DNA from: RH-AL1 sp965198495
Lineage (GTDB): Bacteria; Pseudomonadota; Alphaproteobacteria; Rhizobiales; Beijerinckiaceae
Reading direction: 5' to 3'
Assembly: GCA_965198495.1 (NCBI GenBank)
Contig: CBDAPL010000001.1
Span: 124,001 to 188,000 of the forward strand
Length of the DNA stretch: 64,000 nt
Shown here: positions 7,533-15,400 of the stretch, one piece after another
Numbering within the stretch: the stretch's first letter is position 1
Layout of the letters: every line of letters begins with the position of its first letter
Program-made: the position numbers and the translations under genes
The notes under the pieces: model-generated
What the model saw: only the letters and a program-made list of their open reading frames with translations
Databases searched by the model: none
What the model was told of the DNA's origin: nothing

Positions 7533-8327
7533 TCAACCCACCCGCATCCGATCCACGTGCAAGGCGAAGCCGGATGCACCTGGATCGCCCAGTTCCGGGC
7601 GCAGCTCCAGGCTGGGAACCTGGTAGTCGCCGCCGTTCTGCATCCTGTATGGGATGGGCTCGGTGGTTTCGATGCTGCGCATCCGCTCCCTGAGTTGGTC
7701 CGCCATCTTCATGAACCCGGTCTCGTCTAGCCGGTCCACCCGGTAGGCAACAAAGGGCGGCAGGACGGTGTAGCCGGGATAGTAGAGGATGCCGTGGTTG
7801 ATCGGGAACAAGATGTCCTCGATCGGACCGTTCACGCCGCGCGGGGCGTAGTGCGTCGCCCAGCCACCGACCGTGACGATCAGCATCGCGCGCTTGCCGG
7901 CCAGCGTACCTTCGCCGAAGCGGTCGCCCCAATGCGTGTCGCTCCGTTCGCCGACCCCGTAGGCAAAGCCGAAAGCGTAGACGCGGTCCACCCAGCCCTT
8001 GAGGATGGCCGGCATCGCATACCACCACAGCGGAAACTGGAGGATCAGCGTGTCGGCCCAGAGCAGCTTCTCCTGCTCGGCCTTTACGTCCTCGGTCAGC
8101 GCCCCGGCGGTGAACGCCCGACCTGACGCTCCGGCCACCCGAAGCCGCTCGTCTTCCGCCATCTCGGGGAAGTCCGCGCGGTCAACGCTCGCCTTCCATC
8201 CCTCGGCGTAGAGGTCGCTGACGCGGACCTCATGCCCCTGCGCTTCCAACTCGGCCACGGCGACGTCGCGCAGCGCACCGTTCAGGGAGTGGCGTTCCGG
8301 GTGGGCGAAGACGAGAAGAACCTTCAT
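7533..8327 (-). CDS. NAD(P)H-dependent oxidoreductase (NQO/MdaB-like flavodoxin fold)
   Basis: 264 residues from ATG 8327. The N-terminal flavodoxin-like strand and phosphate loop (KVLLVFAHPERHSLNGALRD) and the QFPLWWYAMPAILKGWVDRVYAFGFAYG segment are diagnostic of the NQO1/KefF/MdaB family, FMN- or FAD-dependent two-electron quinone reductases that use NAD(P)H. It is the last gene of a leftward MFS-dehydrogenase-reductase operon (28 bp after the dehydrogenase). The operon is divergent from a LysR gene, which suggests a response to an electrophile or quinone. It is probably cargo of Unit I. Confidence 0.88.
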   Translation of the reverse strand: MKVLLVFAHPERHSLNGALRDVAVAELEAQGHEVRVSDLYAEGWKASVDRADFPEMAEDERLRVAGASGRAFTAGALTEDVKAEQEKLLWADTLILQFPLWWYAMPAILKGWVDRVYAFGFAYGVGERSDTHWGDRFGEGTLAGKRAMLIVTVGGWATHYAPRGVNGPIEDILFPINHGILYYPGYTVLPPFVAYRVDRLDETGFMKMADQLRERMRSIETTEPIPYRMQNGGDYQVPSLELRPELGDPGASGFALHVDRMRVG

Positions 8328-8355
8328 GGTCCGATGCTCCTGCTGGGTGCTTTGG

Positions 8356-9363
8356 TCAGAACTCGACGACGATCTTGCCGAAGTGGCCGCCAGTCTCCTG
8401 GAGCCGGAAGGCATCGACGAGTCCGGCGAGCGGGAAAGAGCGGTCGATCACCGGGTGTCCGTGGACGGCGTCGATGCCGCGGATCAGATCCATCTGATGC
8501 CGGCGACTGCCGACGATCAGCCCCTGGAGGCGCTGCTGGCGTGCCATCAGCATGGCTGTTGGCACGGCGCCCTCCCTCCCGGTCAGCACGCCAATCAGAG
8601 AGATATGGCCTCCTACGCGCGTGGCCTTGATCGACTGCGCCAGCGTGCCCGGGCCGCCTACCTCCACGACGTGATCCACGCCGGTCCCGCCCGTGAGCTC
8701 CCGCACCCGATCGCCCCAGTGCTCGTACCGGCGGTAGTTGATGCCGTGCGCAGCACCCATCGCGCGAAGCCGCTCCAGCTTCTCGTCGGAGGAGGAGGTC
8801 GCGATCACCGTGGCCCTCATGGCCCGGGCAATCTGCAGCGCGAAGATCGAAACGCCACCCGTGCCGAGCACCAGCACGCTGTCGCCGACCTTGAGGCCGC
8901 CATTGACCACCAGGGCCCGCCACGCGGTCACCCCGGCCGTGGTCAGGGTCGCGGCCGCGGCGTGGCTCCAGCCGGTCGGCGCGTGCGTGAAGGAGGTCGC
9001 CGGCGCGACCACCACCTCCCGGGCGAAGCCGTCGATCCCGTCGCCCGGTGTGGTGGCGAAGTCGGCGAGGGAGGCTTCGCCGTCCAGCCAGGTCGGGAAG
9101 AAGGTCGACACGACATGGTCGCCGGGCCTGAACTCAGTGACTTCCGAGCCGACCGCCTCGACCACCCCGGCGCCGTCGGCCATGGGAATGCGGCCATCGG
9201 CGGCCGGCAGCCGTCCCGTCACCACGCCCAGATCGTGAAAGTTCAGGGAGGTGGCATGCACCCGCACGCGGATGGCGCTCGGTCCGGGATCGCCGGGGTC
9301 GGTAAGATCCACCAACGTCAGGCCGTCGAGCCCTTGCTGAGGATGAGCTTGGACAGCCTTCAT
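8356..9363 (-). CDS. Zinc-type alcohol dehydrogenase / quinone oxidoreductase family protein
   Basis: 335 residues; ATG 9363 overlaps the MFS stop (ATGA). Medium-chain dehydrogenase: a GroES-like N-terminal half (HATSLNFHDLGVVTGRLP, IPMADGAGVVEAVG, RPGDHVVSTFFP) and a Rossmann NAD(P)-binding half (GDSVLVLGTGGVSIFALQIA). The usual structural-zinc cysteines are absent, so it belongs with the NADPH-dependent quinone-reductase-like branch. The substrate is unknown. It is likely cotranscribed with the pump and quinone reductase as a detoxification cassette. Confidence 0.85.
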   Translation of the reverse strand: MKAVQAHPQQGLDGLTLVDLTDPGDPGPSAIRVRVHATSLNFHDLGVVTGRLPAADGRIPMADGAGVVEAVGSEVTEFRPGDHVVSTFFPTWLDGEASLADFATTPGDGIDGFAREVVVAPATSFTHAPTGWSHAAAATLTTAGVTAWRALVVNGGLKVGDSVLVLGTGGVSIFALQIARAMRATVIATSSSDEKLERLRAMGAAHGINYRRYEHWGDRVRELTGGTGVDHVVEVGGPGTLAQSIKATRVGGHISLIGVLTGREGAVPTAMLMARQQRLQGLIVGSRRHQMDLIRGIDAVHGHPVIDRSFPLAGLVDAFRLQETGGHFGKIVVEF

Positions 9364-10646
9364 GCGGGTTCTCCCCGGCTGCGCGAGGGCAGCCATTGCA
9401 GGACGGTCGCGATCGCCGAGACGACCAGGACGGCGCCGAGGTAAGCCTGGGTCGTGCCCAGAAAGCCGATCAGCGGAACGGCGAATCCGGCGGCGATGGG
9501 CGGGACGCTCAGGGACAGGTAGGTGATCAGGAAGATCGCCGCGAACAGCTCCGCACGCTCGTGCAGCGGAGTGAGCGGCACGAGCGACTGGATGAGGCCG
9601 CTGAACGATGCGCCCAGCCCGGCACCGGCGAGCGCGCCGCCGACGAAGAACAGCGCCAGTGCCCCGGTGCCGATCGACATGAGCAGGAGGCCGACCCCGG
9701 CCGTCACCGCCACCATGCCCACTACCGCCATGCGCCCAGGCGGCAGCCCGCGCAGCATCAGCGGGGACACGGCGCCGGCGCCGCACAGCACGGCGACGGT
9801 GGCGCCGTTCAGCAATCCGCTGCTGACGCCGAAGACGGTGCGCAGCAGCGACGGCCCGAGCGCGATGACGAAGCCGCACAGCGCCCAGATCGACAGGAGC
9901 AACGGCAGCCCGCGCGTGAAGCCGTCGCGTGCCGAACGGGTGACATGCACGCTCGGCACCATGGAACGAAGCAGGCCGGGCATCGGACTTGCCGTCTCGG
10001 GAATAAGCAGAACAATCGCCGCACCCAGGCAGAACAACCTCCCGAGCAATCCGAACGCCCAGATCTCCGCCTTGTCCGTCACTCCGAGCAGCGCCCCGGT
10101 GAAGAAGGCGCCCGTCGCCAGCCCCGCGAGCGGCGAGATACTGGTGAGCAGGCTGCCGAGCGCCTTGCGGGCCGGCGGTGCCGCTTCGATCACCGCGGCG
10201 GACAGGGCACCGTTGACCACGCCCATGGACAGGCCCTGGACGATCCGGGCGGCCAGCAATCCGCCAATGCCGTCCGCCGTCAGGAACAGCGCCATGGACG
10301 CGACCTGGATCGCCAGCGCCGCGACGATCACCGGCTTGCGTCCCAGGTGGTCGGACAGCGAGCCGGCTACGAGCAAGGTCACGAGAAGCACCAGGGAGTA
10401 GATGCTGAACGCGACCGTCAGCATGCCCGGCGAGAAGCCCCAACGCCCTTGGAACACGACGAACAAGGGCGAGGGCACGCTGGCCGACACGAAAAACAGG
10501 AAAAGGATGGCCGCGAGCAGCGGGAACGCGATCGAGGAACGGCGATGCGGTTCGAGAGAGAGGGTTTCCAGCAAACTGCTATCCGTGCTGTCAATGGTAA
10601 TTCCGGGAATTGAAGCCTGTTCGGGATATCGCGCGGCACATCGCAT
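9360..10646 (-). CDS. MFS transporter, DHA1-like drug efflux
   Basis: About 428 residues, with roughly twelve hydrophobic segments. Motif A of the major facilitator superfamily (GSLSDHLGRKPV) lies after the second segment. It is a proton-driven inner-membrane exporter, presumably of the compound handled by the two downstream enzymes. The start is uncertain: ATG 10646 leaves only 38 bp to the divergent LysR gene, so a later start such as TTG 10574 is possible. First gene of the leftward operon. Confidence 0.85.
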   Translation of the reverse strand: MRCAARYPEQASIPGITIDSTDSSLLETLSLEPHRRSSIAFPLLAAILFLFFVSASVPSPLFVVFQGRWGFSPGMLTVAFSIYSLVLLVTLLVAGSLSDHLGRKPVIVAALAIQVASMALFLTADGIGGLLAARIVQGLSMGVVNGALSAAVIEAAPPARKALGSLLTSISPLAGLATGAFFTGALLGVTDKAEIWAFGLLGRLFCLGAAIVLLIPETASPMPGLLRSMVPSVHVTRSARDGFTRGLPLLLSIWALCGFVIALGPSLLRTVFGVSSGLLNGATVAVLCGAGAVSPLMLRGLPPGRMAVVGMVAVTAGVGLLLMSIGTGALALFFVGGALAGAGLGASFSGLIQSLVPLTPLHERAELFAAIFLITYLSLSVPPIAAGFAVPLIGFLGTTQAYLGAVLVVSAIATVLQWLPSRSRGEPA

Positions 10647-10653
10647 TATTGAA

Positions 10654-10682
10654 ATCGAACCTTCTGCCTGTTGTTATCGAAC
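10654..10682. promoter_or_regulatory. Direct repeats in the LysR-MFS divergent region
   Basis: ATCGAAC occurs at 10654-10660 and again at 10676-10682, a 22-bp (two-turn) spacing, immediately before the LysR start. This is where a LysR protein would bind to control itself and the divergent operon. Low confidence because a T-N11-A box is not clear. Confidence 0.3.
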
Positions 10683-10684
10683 GC

Positions 10685-11587
10685 ATGGATACCAGGAACC
10701 TCGATCTCGGCCTGCTCGTCACGCTCGAAGCCCTGCTGGCGGAAGGGAACGTCACGCGTGCCGCCCGGCGCCTGAACCTCAGCCAACCCGCCTTGTCGGC
10801 CAGACTGGCGCGGCTTCGTGACGCACTCGGCGATCCCCTCCTTATTCCGGCACAGCGCGGGATGGTCCTGACCCAGCGCGCAGTCGAGCTTCAGCACCCG
10901 TTGCATGAGGCACTGGAGGGGGTCCGCAAGGCTGTGGCAGATGGAGCACCGTCCGACCCGGCGACCATGCAGGCCAGCCTGGTGATCGCCGCGAGCGATT
11001 ACGTGCAGTATGCGCTGCTCACCCGGTTCTCGGTCGCGCTCAGGACCGAGGCACCCAAAGTCCGCATCGCCTGGCGTGCCCTCGACGTGCTGGCGCTCGC
11101 CACACAGTTGGAGCGCGGCGAGGTCGACCTAGCCCTGGCATCTCCGGACCATGCACCGGCGGCCATGCGCCAGCGTCAGCTCTATTGGGAGGGTTACGCG
11201 GTGATCGCCCGGCAGGGACACCCGGCCGTGCAGGGATATGTCAGCCTGGACGTGTTCTGTACTTTGGAGCACGTTGTGGTGTCTCCCCAGGGCGGCGGGT
11301 TCTCAGGACCTGCCGATGCGGCACTGGAGGCCGTCGGCCGCCGCCGCACCGTAGCCCTGTCCACGTCGGGGTTCCTGATCGTGCCGGAGGTCGTATCGCG
11401 GTCCGACATGATTGCGCTGATTCCTCGGCGTGTTGCCGATGGCTGGTCGGATCGCCTGCAAGTGCTGGAACCGCCACTCACCATCCCTGGCTTTACCATC
11501 GCGAGTGTCTGGCACGACCGGACCACTAACCAGCCGGCACAACGCTGGCTGCGTGAACGGCTGACGATGTTGGCCGCCGAGAAATAA
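10685..11587 (+). CDS. LysR-family transcriptional regulator
   Basis: 300 residues from ATG 10685. The N-terminal winged helix-turn-helix is clear (LLVTLEALLAEGNVTRAARRLNLSQPALSARLARLRDALGDPLLI), followed by a periplasmic-binding-fold co-inducer domain (residues ~95-295). It is divergent from the MFS-dehydrogenase-quinone reductase operon, so it is the likely activator of that operon in response to a small molecule. Confidence 0.9.
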   Translation: MDTRNLDLGLLVTLEALLAEGNVTRAARRLNLSQPALSARLARLRDALGDPLLIPAQRGMVLTQRAVELQHPLHEALEGVRKAVADGAPSDPATMQASLVIAASDYVQYALLTRFSVALRTEAPKVRIAWRALDVLALATQLERGEVDLALASPDHAPAAMRQRQLYWEGYAVIARQGHPAVQGYVSLDVFCTLEHVVVSPQGGGFSGPADAALEAVGRRRTVALSTSGFLIVPEVVSRSDMIALIPRRVADGWSDRLQVLEPPLTIPGFTIASVWHDRTTNQPAQRWLRERLTMLAAEK

Positions 11588-11745
11588 GCACCGACCGCAC
11601 TGCTGTGCGAGGCCATTCACCGGCTTTATCCAAATACCATCGTTTGCGGGAAGGCCTGGGCGTTGCCGGGAGGGCGGCGAGAGTCCGATTTGGGTCGAGA
11701 GCAGGCGGTCTGCTTCTCGAGACAGCGATCGTCCTGATCGCGCGA

Positions 11746-12204
11746 TCACGGCATGATGCGGTAGACGCGTCCGCGACCCTCGATCGCCTTGGATCCGATC
11801 TGCAAGCCAAGCCTCTTCTTGAGCGCTCCGGCGATCGCGCCGCGGACCGTGTGAGGCTGCCAGCCGAAGGCGGCGACGATCTCCTCGGTGCTGGCACCTT
11901 CCGGCGCCTCGAGCATCGCGACGAGCTGCGCCTGCTTCGTCCCGGCGTGGCCCTGCGTCGGCGTGGTCTGCGCTGGGGCCATGGGCGTAATTACGAGGCC
12001 GAGCGCCAGGCGACCTTTGTCGCCGAGGACGAGGGTCCGCTTGCCTGGCAGGCCGACGTTGATGGCAAGGCCCTTGGCCACCAGAGCGTCGCAAACCTTG
12101 CCAATAGCCCCGCCTCGGATATGGGCCGGCAGAGGTAGGATAGCGCCGTCAGGGCGTGCTGCAGCCGCGGTGAGAGCAGCAGTCTGGGTGTCGGTGAGCT
12201 TCAT
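11746..12204 (-). CDS. DUF3489 family protein
   Basis: 152 residues from ATG 12204. DUF3489 proteins are small and of unknown function. The first half (MKLTDTQTAALTAAAARPDG, IRGGAIGKVCDALVAKGLA) and the last (LVAMLEAPEGASTEEIVAAFGWQPHTVRGAIAGALKKRLGL) each look like winged helix-turn-helix segments, so DNA binding is likely. It lies downstream of the small serine recombinase (same strand), each gene with its own copy of a shared upstream element. The paralogue at 59171-59629 has the same neighbours. Confidence 0.85.
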   Translation of the reverse strand: MKLTDTQTAALTAAAARPDGAILPLPAHIRGGAIGKVCDALVAKGLAINVGLPGKRTLVLGDKGRLALGLVITPMAPAQTTPTQGHAGTKQAQLVAMLEAPEGASTEEIVAAFGWQPHTVRGAIAGALKKRLGLQIGSKAIEGRGRVYRIMP

Positions 12205-12320
12205 CGTGGACCTCCAGCAACTCGCCGCCAAGCGGCGGGTCACTGGCTGAAGGTTCGCAGTCGCGCGCGCGCGACTGGAACCTGCTCGCGGTGGTCTCGA
12301 GGACCTCATCGCCGCTTCAC

Positions 12321-12349
12321 ACACGCTCTTCTCGAGCAGCGATGCAAGC
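12321..12349 (-). promoter_or_regulatory. Shared upstream element, copy A (before DUF3489)
   Basis: On the minus strand GCTTGCATCGCT-N-AAGAGCGTGTGT. Four full copies occur in the window, each upstream of a DUF3489 or small recombinase gene. It contains TTGCAT about 18 bases before TGTGTGA, resembling a -35/-10 pair, with CGCT/AGCG arms between them like an operator. Confidence 0.5.
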
Positions 12350-12410
12350 ACTTGTGTGCTTAACCGCCGGGTACATCGCTGCTCCTCCCCCCCGACCACA
12401 ACGCACGCAA

Positions 12411-13070
12411 TCAAAGGGCCGCGCGGCTCAAGGCGCGCATGAAGGTCTGCGGATGCCACCGTCCACCCGATGGTGTCGCAACGCCCAGCGTCGTCAGCTC
12501 GGCCGCGATCGCCCGAGAGGACATGCCGCGCACCTTCATGTTGGCGAGCAGCGGTGCCAAGCTCCTCGCTCGCTCCTGCGCCGCGGCTCTGTTGGCGACC
12601 GACAAATGCTCGGCTCCATAGCGCCCGAGCTTGACGCCTCGCGCTTTTGCCGCCCGCAGCGCATCCTTCGTGCGAGCCGAGATCATCCGGCGCTCCTTCT
12701 CCGCCAAGGCGGCGTAGAGGTGCAGCATGAACGGGTCAGCATCGGCGCCGAGCTCCGCGGCGATGAACGGCACCTTCGAGGCCATCAGGCCGGCGATGAA
12801 GGCGACGTCACGCGAGAGCCGATCGAGCTTGGCGACGACGATGGAGCAGCGCGCTCGCTTGGCTGTAGCCAGAGCCGTCGCGAGCTGCGGCCGGCGTTCC
12901 AGCGCATCGGCGCCCTTGCCAGTCTCGACCTCGACGAACTCGCCCGCGATGGCGAGACCCTCGCGCTCGCAGAAGTCGATGATTGTCCTACGCTGCGCTT
13001 CCAAGCCCAAGCCGGAGCGCCCCTGCCGCGCCGTTGAGACGCGGATGTAGGCAATTGCCGCTCCGGCCAA
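12411..13070 (-). CDS. Small serine recombinase (resolvase/invertase type)
   Basis: 219 residues. The start is TTG 13070, supported by a GGGAG site 6 bases upstream and by the same arrangement in the paralogue. Catalytic domain: AIAYIRVSTARQGRSGLGLEAQ (serine in RVS), ..VVAKLDRLSRD.., ALAEKERRMISARTKDALRAAKARG; C-terminal helix-turn-helix: MSSRAIAAELTTLGVATPSGGRWHPQTFMRAL. It would carry out site-specific inversion, resolution or integration. A close paralogue at 59842-60501 sits in the same context, and the flanking repeats may be its targets. Confidence 0.9.
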   Translation of the reverse strand: MAGAAIAYIRVSTARQGRSGLGLEAQRRTIIDFCEREGLAIAGEFVEVETGKGADALERRPQLATALATAKRARCSIVVAKLDRLSRDVAFIAGLMASKVPFIAAELGADADPFMLHLYAALAEKERRMISARTKDALRAAKARGVKLGRYGAEHLSVANRAAAQERARSLAPLLANMKVRGMSSRAIAAELTTLGVATPSGGRWHPQTFMRALSRAAL

Positions 13071-13128
13071 TTGAAGCTCCCAGTAGCGTTTCGAGATAAT
13101 TCACGGACCTTCGCTTACGCCCGCTAAG

Positions 13129-13157
13129 ACACGCTTGTTTCAACGAGCGATGCAAGC
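13129..13157 (-). promoter_or_regulatory. Shared upstream element, copy B (before small recombinase)
   Basis: On the minus strand GCTTGCATCGCTCG-N-AAGCGTGTCT. Same element as at 12321-12349, about 60 bp upstream of the TTG start at 13070. Confidence 0.5.
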
Positions 13158-13193
13158 GCCTCTGTAAACGAGCGCCGCATGCCGACAGGCGCC

Positions 13194-13278
13194 GACCGCT
13201 CCGGCCGATTAATCGCTCCCAATCGTGTTTCGAGATATTTCACGGGTTTTCGCCGATCGCCGCAAGGACACGCTCTAC
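13194..13278 (-). repeat. Fossil duplicate of the recombinase leader
   Basis: On the minus strand this reads AGAGCGTGTCC, then a spacer, TCTCGAAA, GGGAGCG and finally TCGGCCGGAGCG. It matches in order the promoter element, leader and start region of the recombinase gene at 13070-13157, but without a usable ORF. It looks like the 5' stub of another recombinase copy, left by recombination. Confidence 0.5.
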
Positions 13279-13420
13279 TCAATTGGCGGTGCGAACTGGC
13301 GGGTAATCGACATCCTAAAAGACCAATTGGTCCGATTAGGACCGCCTGATTGGAGGACAAACCATGTCGACCGCTCAAATCATCCCCGCGCGCAGGTTGA
13401 TTTGAGTTGATGTGACTTTC

Positions 13421-13532
13421 CGCGCAGAGGGGAAAACCCCCTTTGGGGTGTCAAATCAACCTGGGCGCGGACCCAAAATCAAGCTGCGCGGAGGGGGCAG
13501 CAGACACTCGCGGACGCTCGTTTGCCTGTGAC
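13421..13532. repeat. Right-end repeat of Unit I
   Basis: Shares CGCGCAGAGGGGAAAACCC, GGGGTGTCAA, GCGCGGA, GGGGGCAGCAGACACTCG and GGACGCTCGTTTGCCTGTGAC with 60719-60804, which lacks about 30 internal bases. On the minus strand it contains CCCC-AAA-GGGGG-TTTT, a terminator-like hairpin. Position at the outer edge of both units makes it a candidate attachment or resolution site. Confidence 0.6.
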
Positions 13533-14098
13533 AATCGGGCTCGTTCGCTGACGGCGCCGCCGACGTCTTCGAAGGTTTGGTCGAAATGCGAAATCGTCAA
13601 TCCGTCGATCAACGCGTGGGCGGGCGCTATCAACGAGGCACTGGCGGGCCGCGAGGTGCTGCTCGTTGACATTGGCCACACCCTTACAACGAGCTCGCCA
13701 ACGACGGTCGCACCATCTTCGCCGCGACGCGCTCGACCGGCCAGATGCAGGTGGCGCGTCTCCTGCCTGCGCGAGGCCTTTACTCTCGTAGAGTTCGGCA
13801 TGGATAGGCAAAAGAGCACCTAGCGACCTTCCTTGCGCATACGGCGCGAGCCACGGCGGCTGATGTTCCATCCGGAAAGGCATCGTCCCGAAGGCGGCTC
13901 GACGCCCGGCCCGGCCATGCGTGGGGCTTGCCGTTCGTCATCATCATAGGCGATGATCTGTCTGTGATTGACGATGCGCTGGCCGATGGAAATGGAAGCT
14001 GCGTCGAGCGCTCGCCGCGGTTGTGTTCCGCCGTCCCCGAACAGTGGCTCGTGTCCAATCCTCACCTAAGACATCGAACGAGCAGGAAGCGCATCTGG
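13533..14098. other. 566-bp stretch without a supported gene
   Basis: Short open frames exist on both strands but none has a recognisable motif or a good start. It probably holds debris between Unit I and the defence island, and the promoter of the following three-gene operon. An AGGAAG site precedes ATG 14099. Confidence 0.4.
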
Positions 14099-15400
14099 AT
14101 GGAGTGGGGTCTTCTTGGAGGTGAGCGGTTGGGCGGTACGCGCCGCGTGCGCACCCTCGGTCTCGGAGCCACGGTGCGTGCGTTCAACGAACTCGCGGTT
14201 CCCGGCATGGGCGGCGTCTGGTTCGCACAGCAGTTGCTCCTGGCCTTGCTGGGCATCCGCCTCGCCGCGGCGGTCAGGGCCGATGGACACCGACCCTCCA
14301 ACATCGCGGCCGCGAACGCCGTCGAAGCCCTCGCCGTCTGGTCGGCGTTGAGGGGGAATGGTTGGAATGCGAACCCTAGACTGCCCGGGTCGCGCAAGCT
14401 GCATCGCCACGCCGGTGGTGCTGATCCGACCTTCAAGATCGCGGCCGGCCGCGCCTTCTACGTCGTCAATCCGATGCGGATCAGGACGCGGGACGCTCTC
14501 GCCACGCTTGGCCTCGTCGAGGCCGCCAGCAGCCGTTTCAACAGCTACGCGGTCTCCGCACTTGGGGCGACTCTGCTCGACATCGTCTGCCCGAACGCAT
14601 GCAAGGCGCTCCCGCAATGGCTTGCCGGCGGTCCGCTGCCGACGGCACGCCGCCGGTCCGATCTCGACGAGGAGCTCGATCCGACGCGCCAGCTGCCCGA
14701 GCCGGCCCGCGAGATCCTGCGCGAGGCCTTCGTATCCGGCGCAGGCCCGGAGCCGGCCCGACGACGGCAGGCGCTGGCCTTCGTTGAAGCCCTGCGGTGG
14801 AGATCAGGCGGCCATACCGATTGGGAACGTCGACCCGCCGAAATCGGCGATGCGAGCCATTGGGCGGACATGCGGGCGGGGGCGGCGTTGACGGACGTCA
14901 TGGAGGCGGCCGCGGGCGAGATCGAGGGGGGATCGGTCCTCGGGCGCATCGAAGCCTCGATGGGGGCGCTCGGCACGAGGAGGCTCGCGCTCGCCGAAGC
15001 GCCGGCTGCCTCCCTGCGCCCCTCGCTCGAGTCGCTCCGACGGCGAGCGCGCGCGTTCCTCGACGCCGATCACGACCCGTCCCCCGGTCGCGCCGCCGCG
15101 ACCTTCTGCAGGGAGTGCATCGACGACGACGACCAGACCGTGATCCGCCACCTCGTGGCTCGAGACGAACGCATCCTGCGCCTCGTCGATGGTACCATCC
15201 TGCCGGGACCGGCGTTCAAGGGACAACCCTTCCGGACCACGGACGCCGATCTCGATCAAGGCGAGGAGGAGGCGACGGAGGAGGCGCCGGAGGACGCCAT
15301 CCCACCATTGCCGGAAGCCATTTCGGTCCGCATCGGGAATCTGGCCGCGTTGTCGCCGGACCTTCACCTGCCATCGATGCACGGAAGGCCGGACCGATGA
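14099..15400 (+). CDS. Unknown first protein of a PLD/SNF2 defence operon
   Basis: 433 residues from ATG 14099 with an AGGAAG ribosome binding site. I do not recognise a named domain with certainty. The first 110 residues are hydrophobic and helical (GLGATVRAFNELAVPGMGGVWFAQQLLLALLG), followed by NIAAANAVEALAVWSAL. The C-terminus is acidic (DQGEEEATEEAPEDA). The stop overlaps the PLD start (ATGA), so it is coupled to a PLD-like nuclease and an SNF2 helicase. The unknown + PLD + helicase arrangement recalls the three-gene Azaca system (ZacABC) as I remember it; that assignment is unverified. It may sense phage or act as a structural partner. Confidence 0.65.
   Translation: MEWGLLGGERLGGTRRVRTLGLGATVRAFNELAVPGMGGVWFAQQLLLALLGIRLAAAVRADGHRPSNIAAANAVEALAVWSALRGNGWNANPRLPGSRKLHRHAGGADPTFKIAAGRAFYVVNPMRIRTRDALATLGLVEAASSRFNSYAVSALGATLLDIVCPNACKALPQWLAGGPLPTARRRSDLDEELDPTRQLPEPAREILREAFVSGAGPEPARRRQALAFVEALRWRSGGHTDWERRPAEIGDASHWADMRAGAALTDVMEAAAGEIEGGSVLGRIEASMGALGTRRLALAEAPAASLRPSLESLRRRARAFLDADHDPSPGRAAATFCRECIDDDDQTVIRHLVARDERILRLVDGTILPGPAFKGQPFRTTDADLDQGEEEATEEAPEDAIPPLPEAISVRIGNLAALSPDLHLPSMHGRPDR

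Noticed and set aside
8326..9444. 372-codon plus-strand frame over the alcohol dehydrogenase
   Set aside because: Antisense shadow of clear GroES and Rossmann motifs.
9396..10613. 405-codon frame opposite the MFS gene
   Set aside because: Low-complexity Q/R/E/H-rich antisense translation of transmembrane sequence.
13421..13532. Possible CRISPR or tandem repeat
   Set aside because: Only one copy per location with no regular spacers; it is an end repeat or terminator, not an array.
13443..13823. ORF in the repeat region right of Unit I
   Set aside because: Starts inside the end repeat, has an overlapping antisense frame of equal length and no homologue at the other copy of the repeat.
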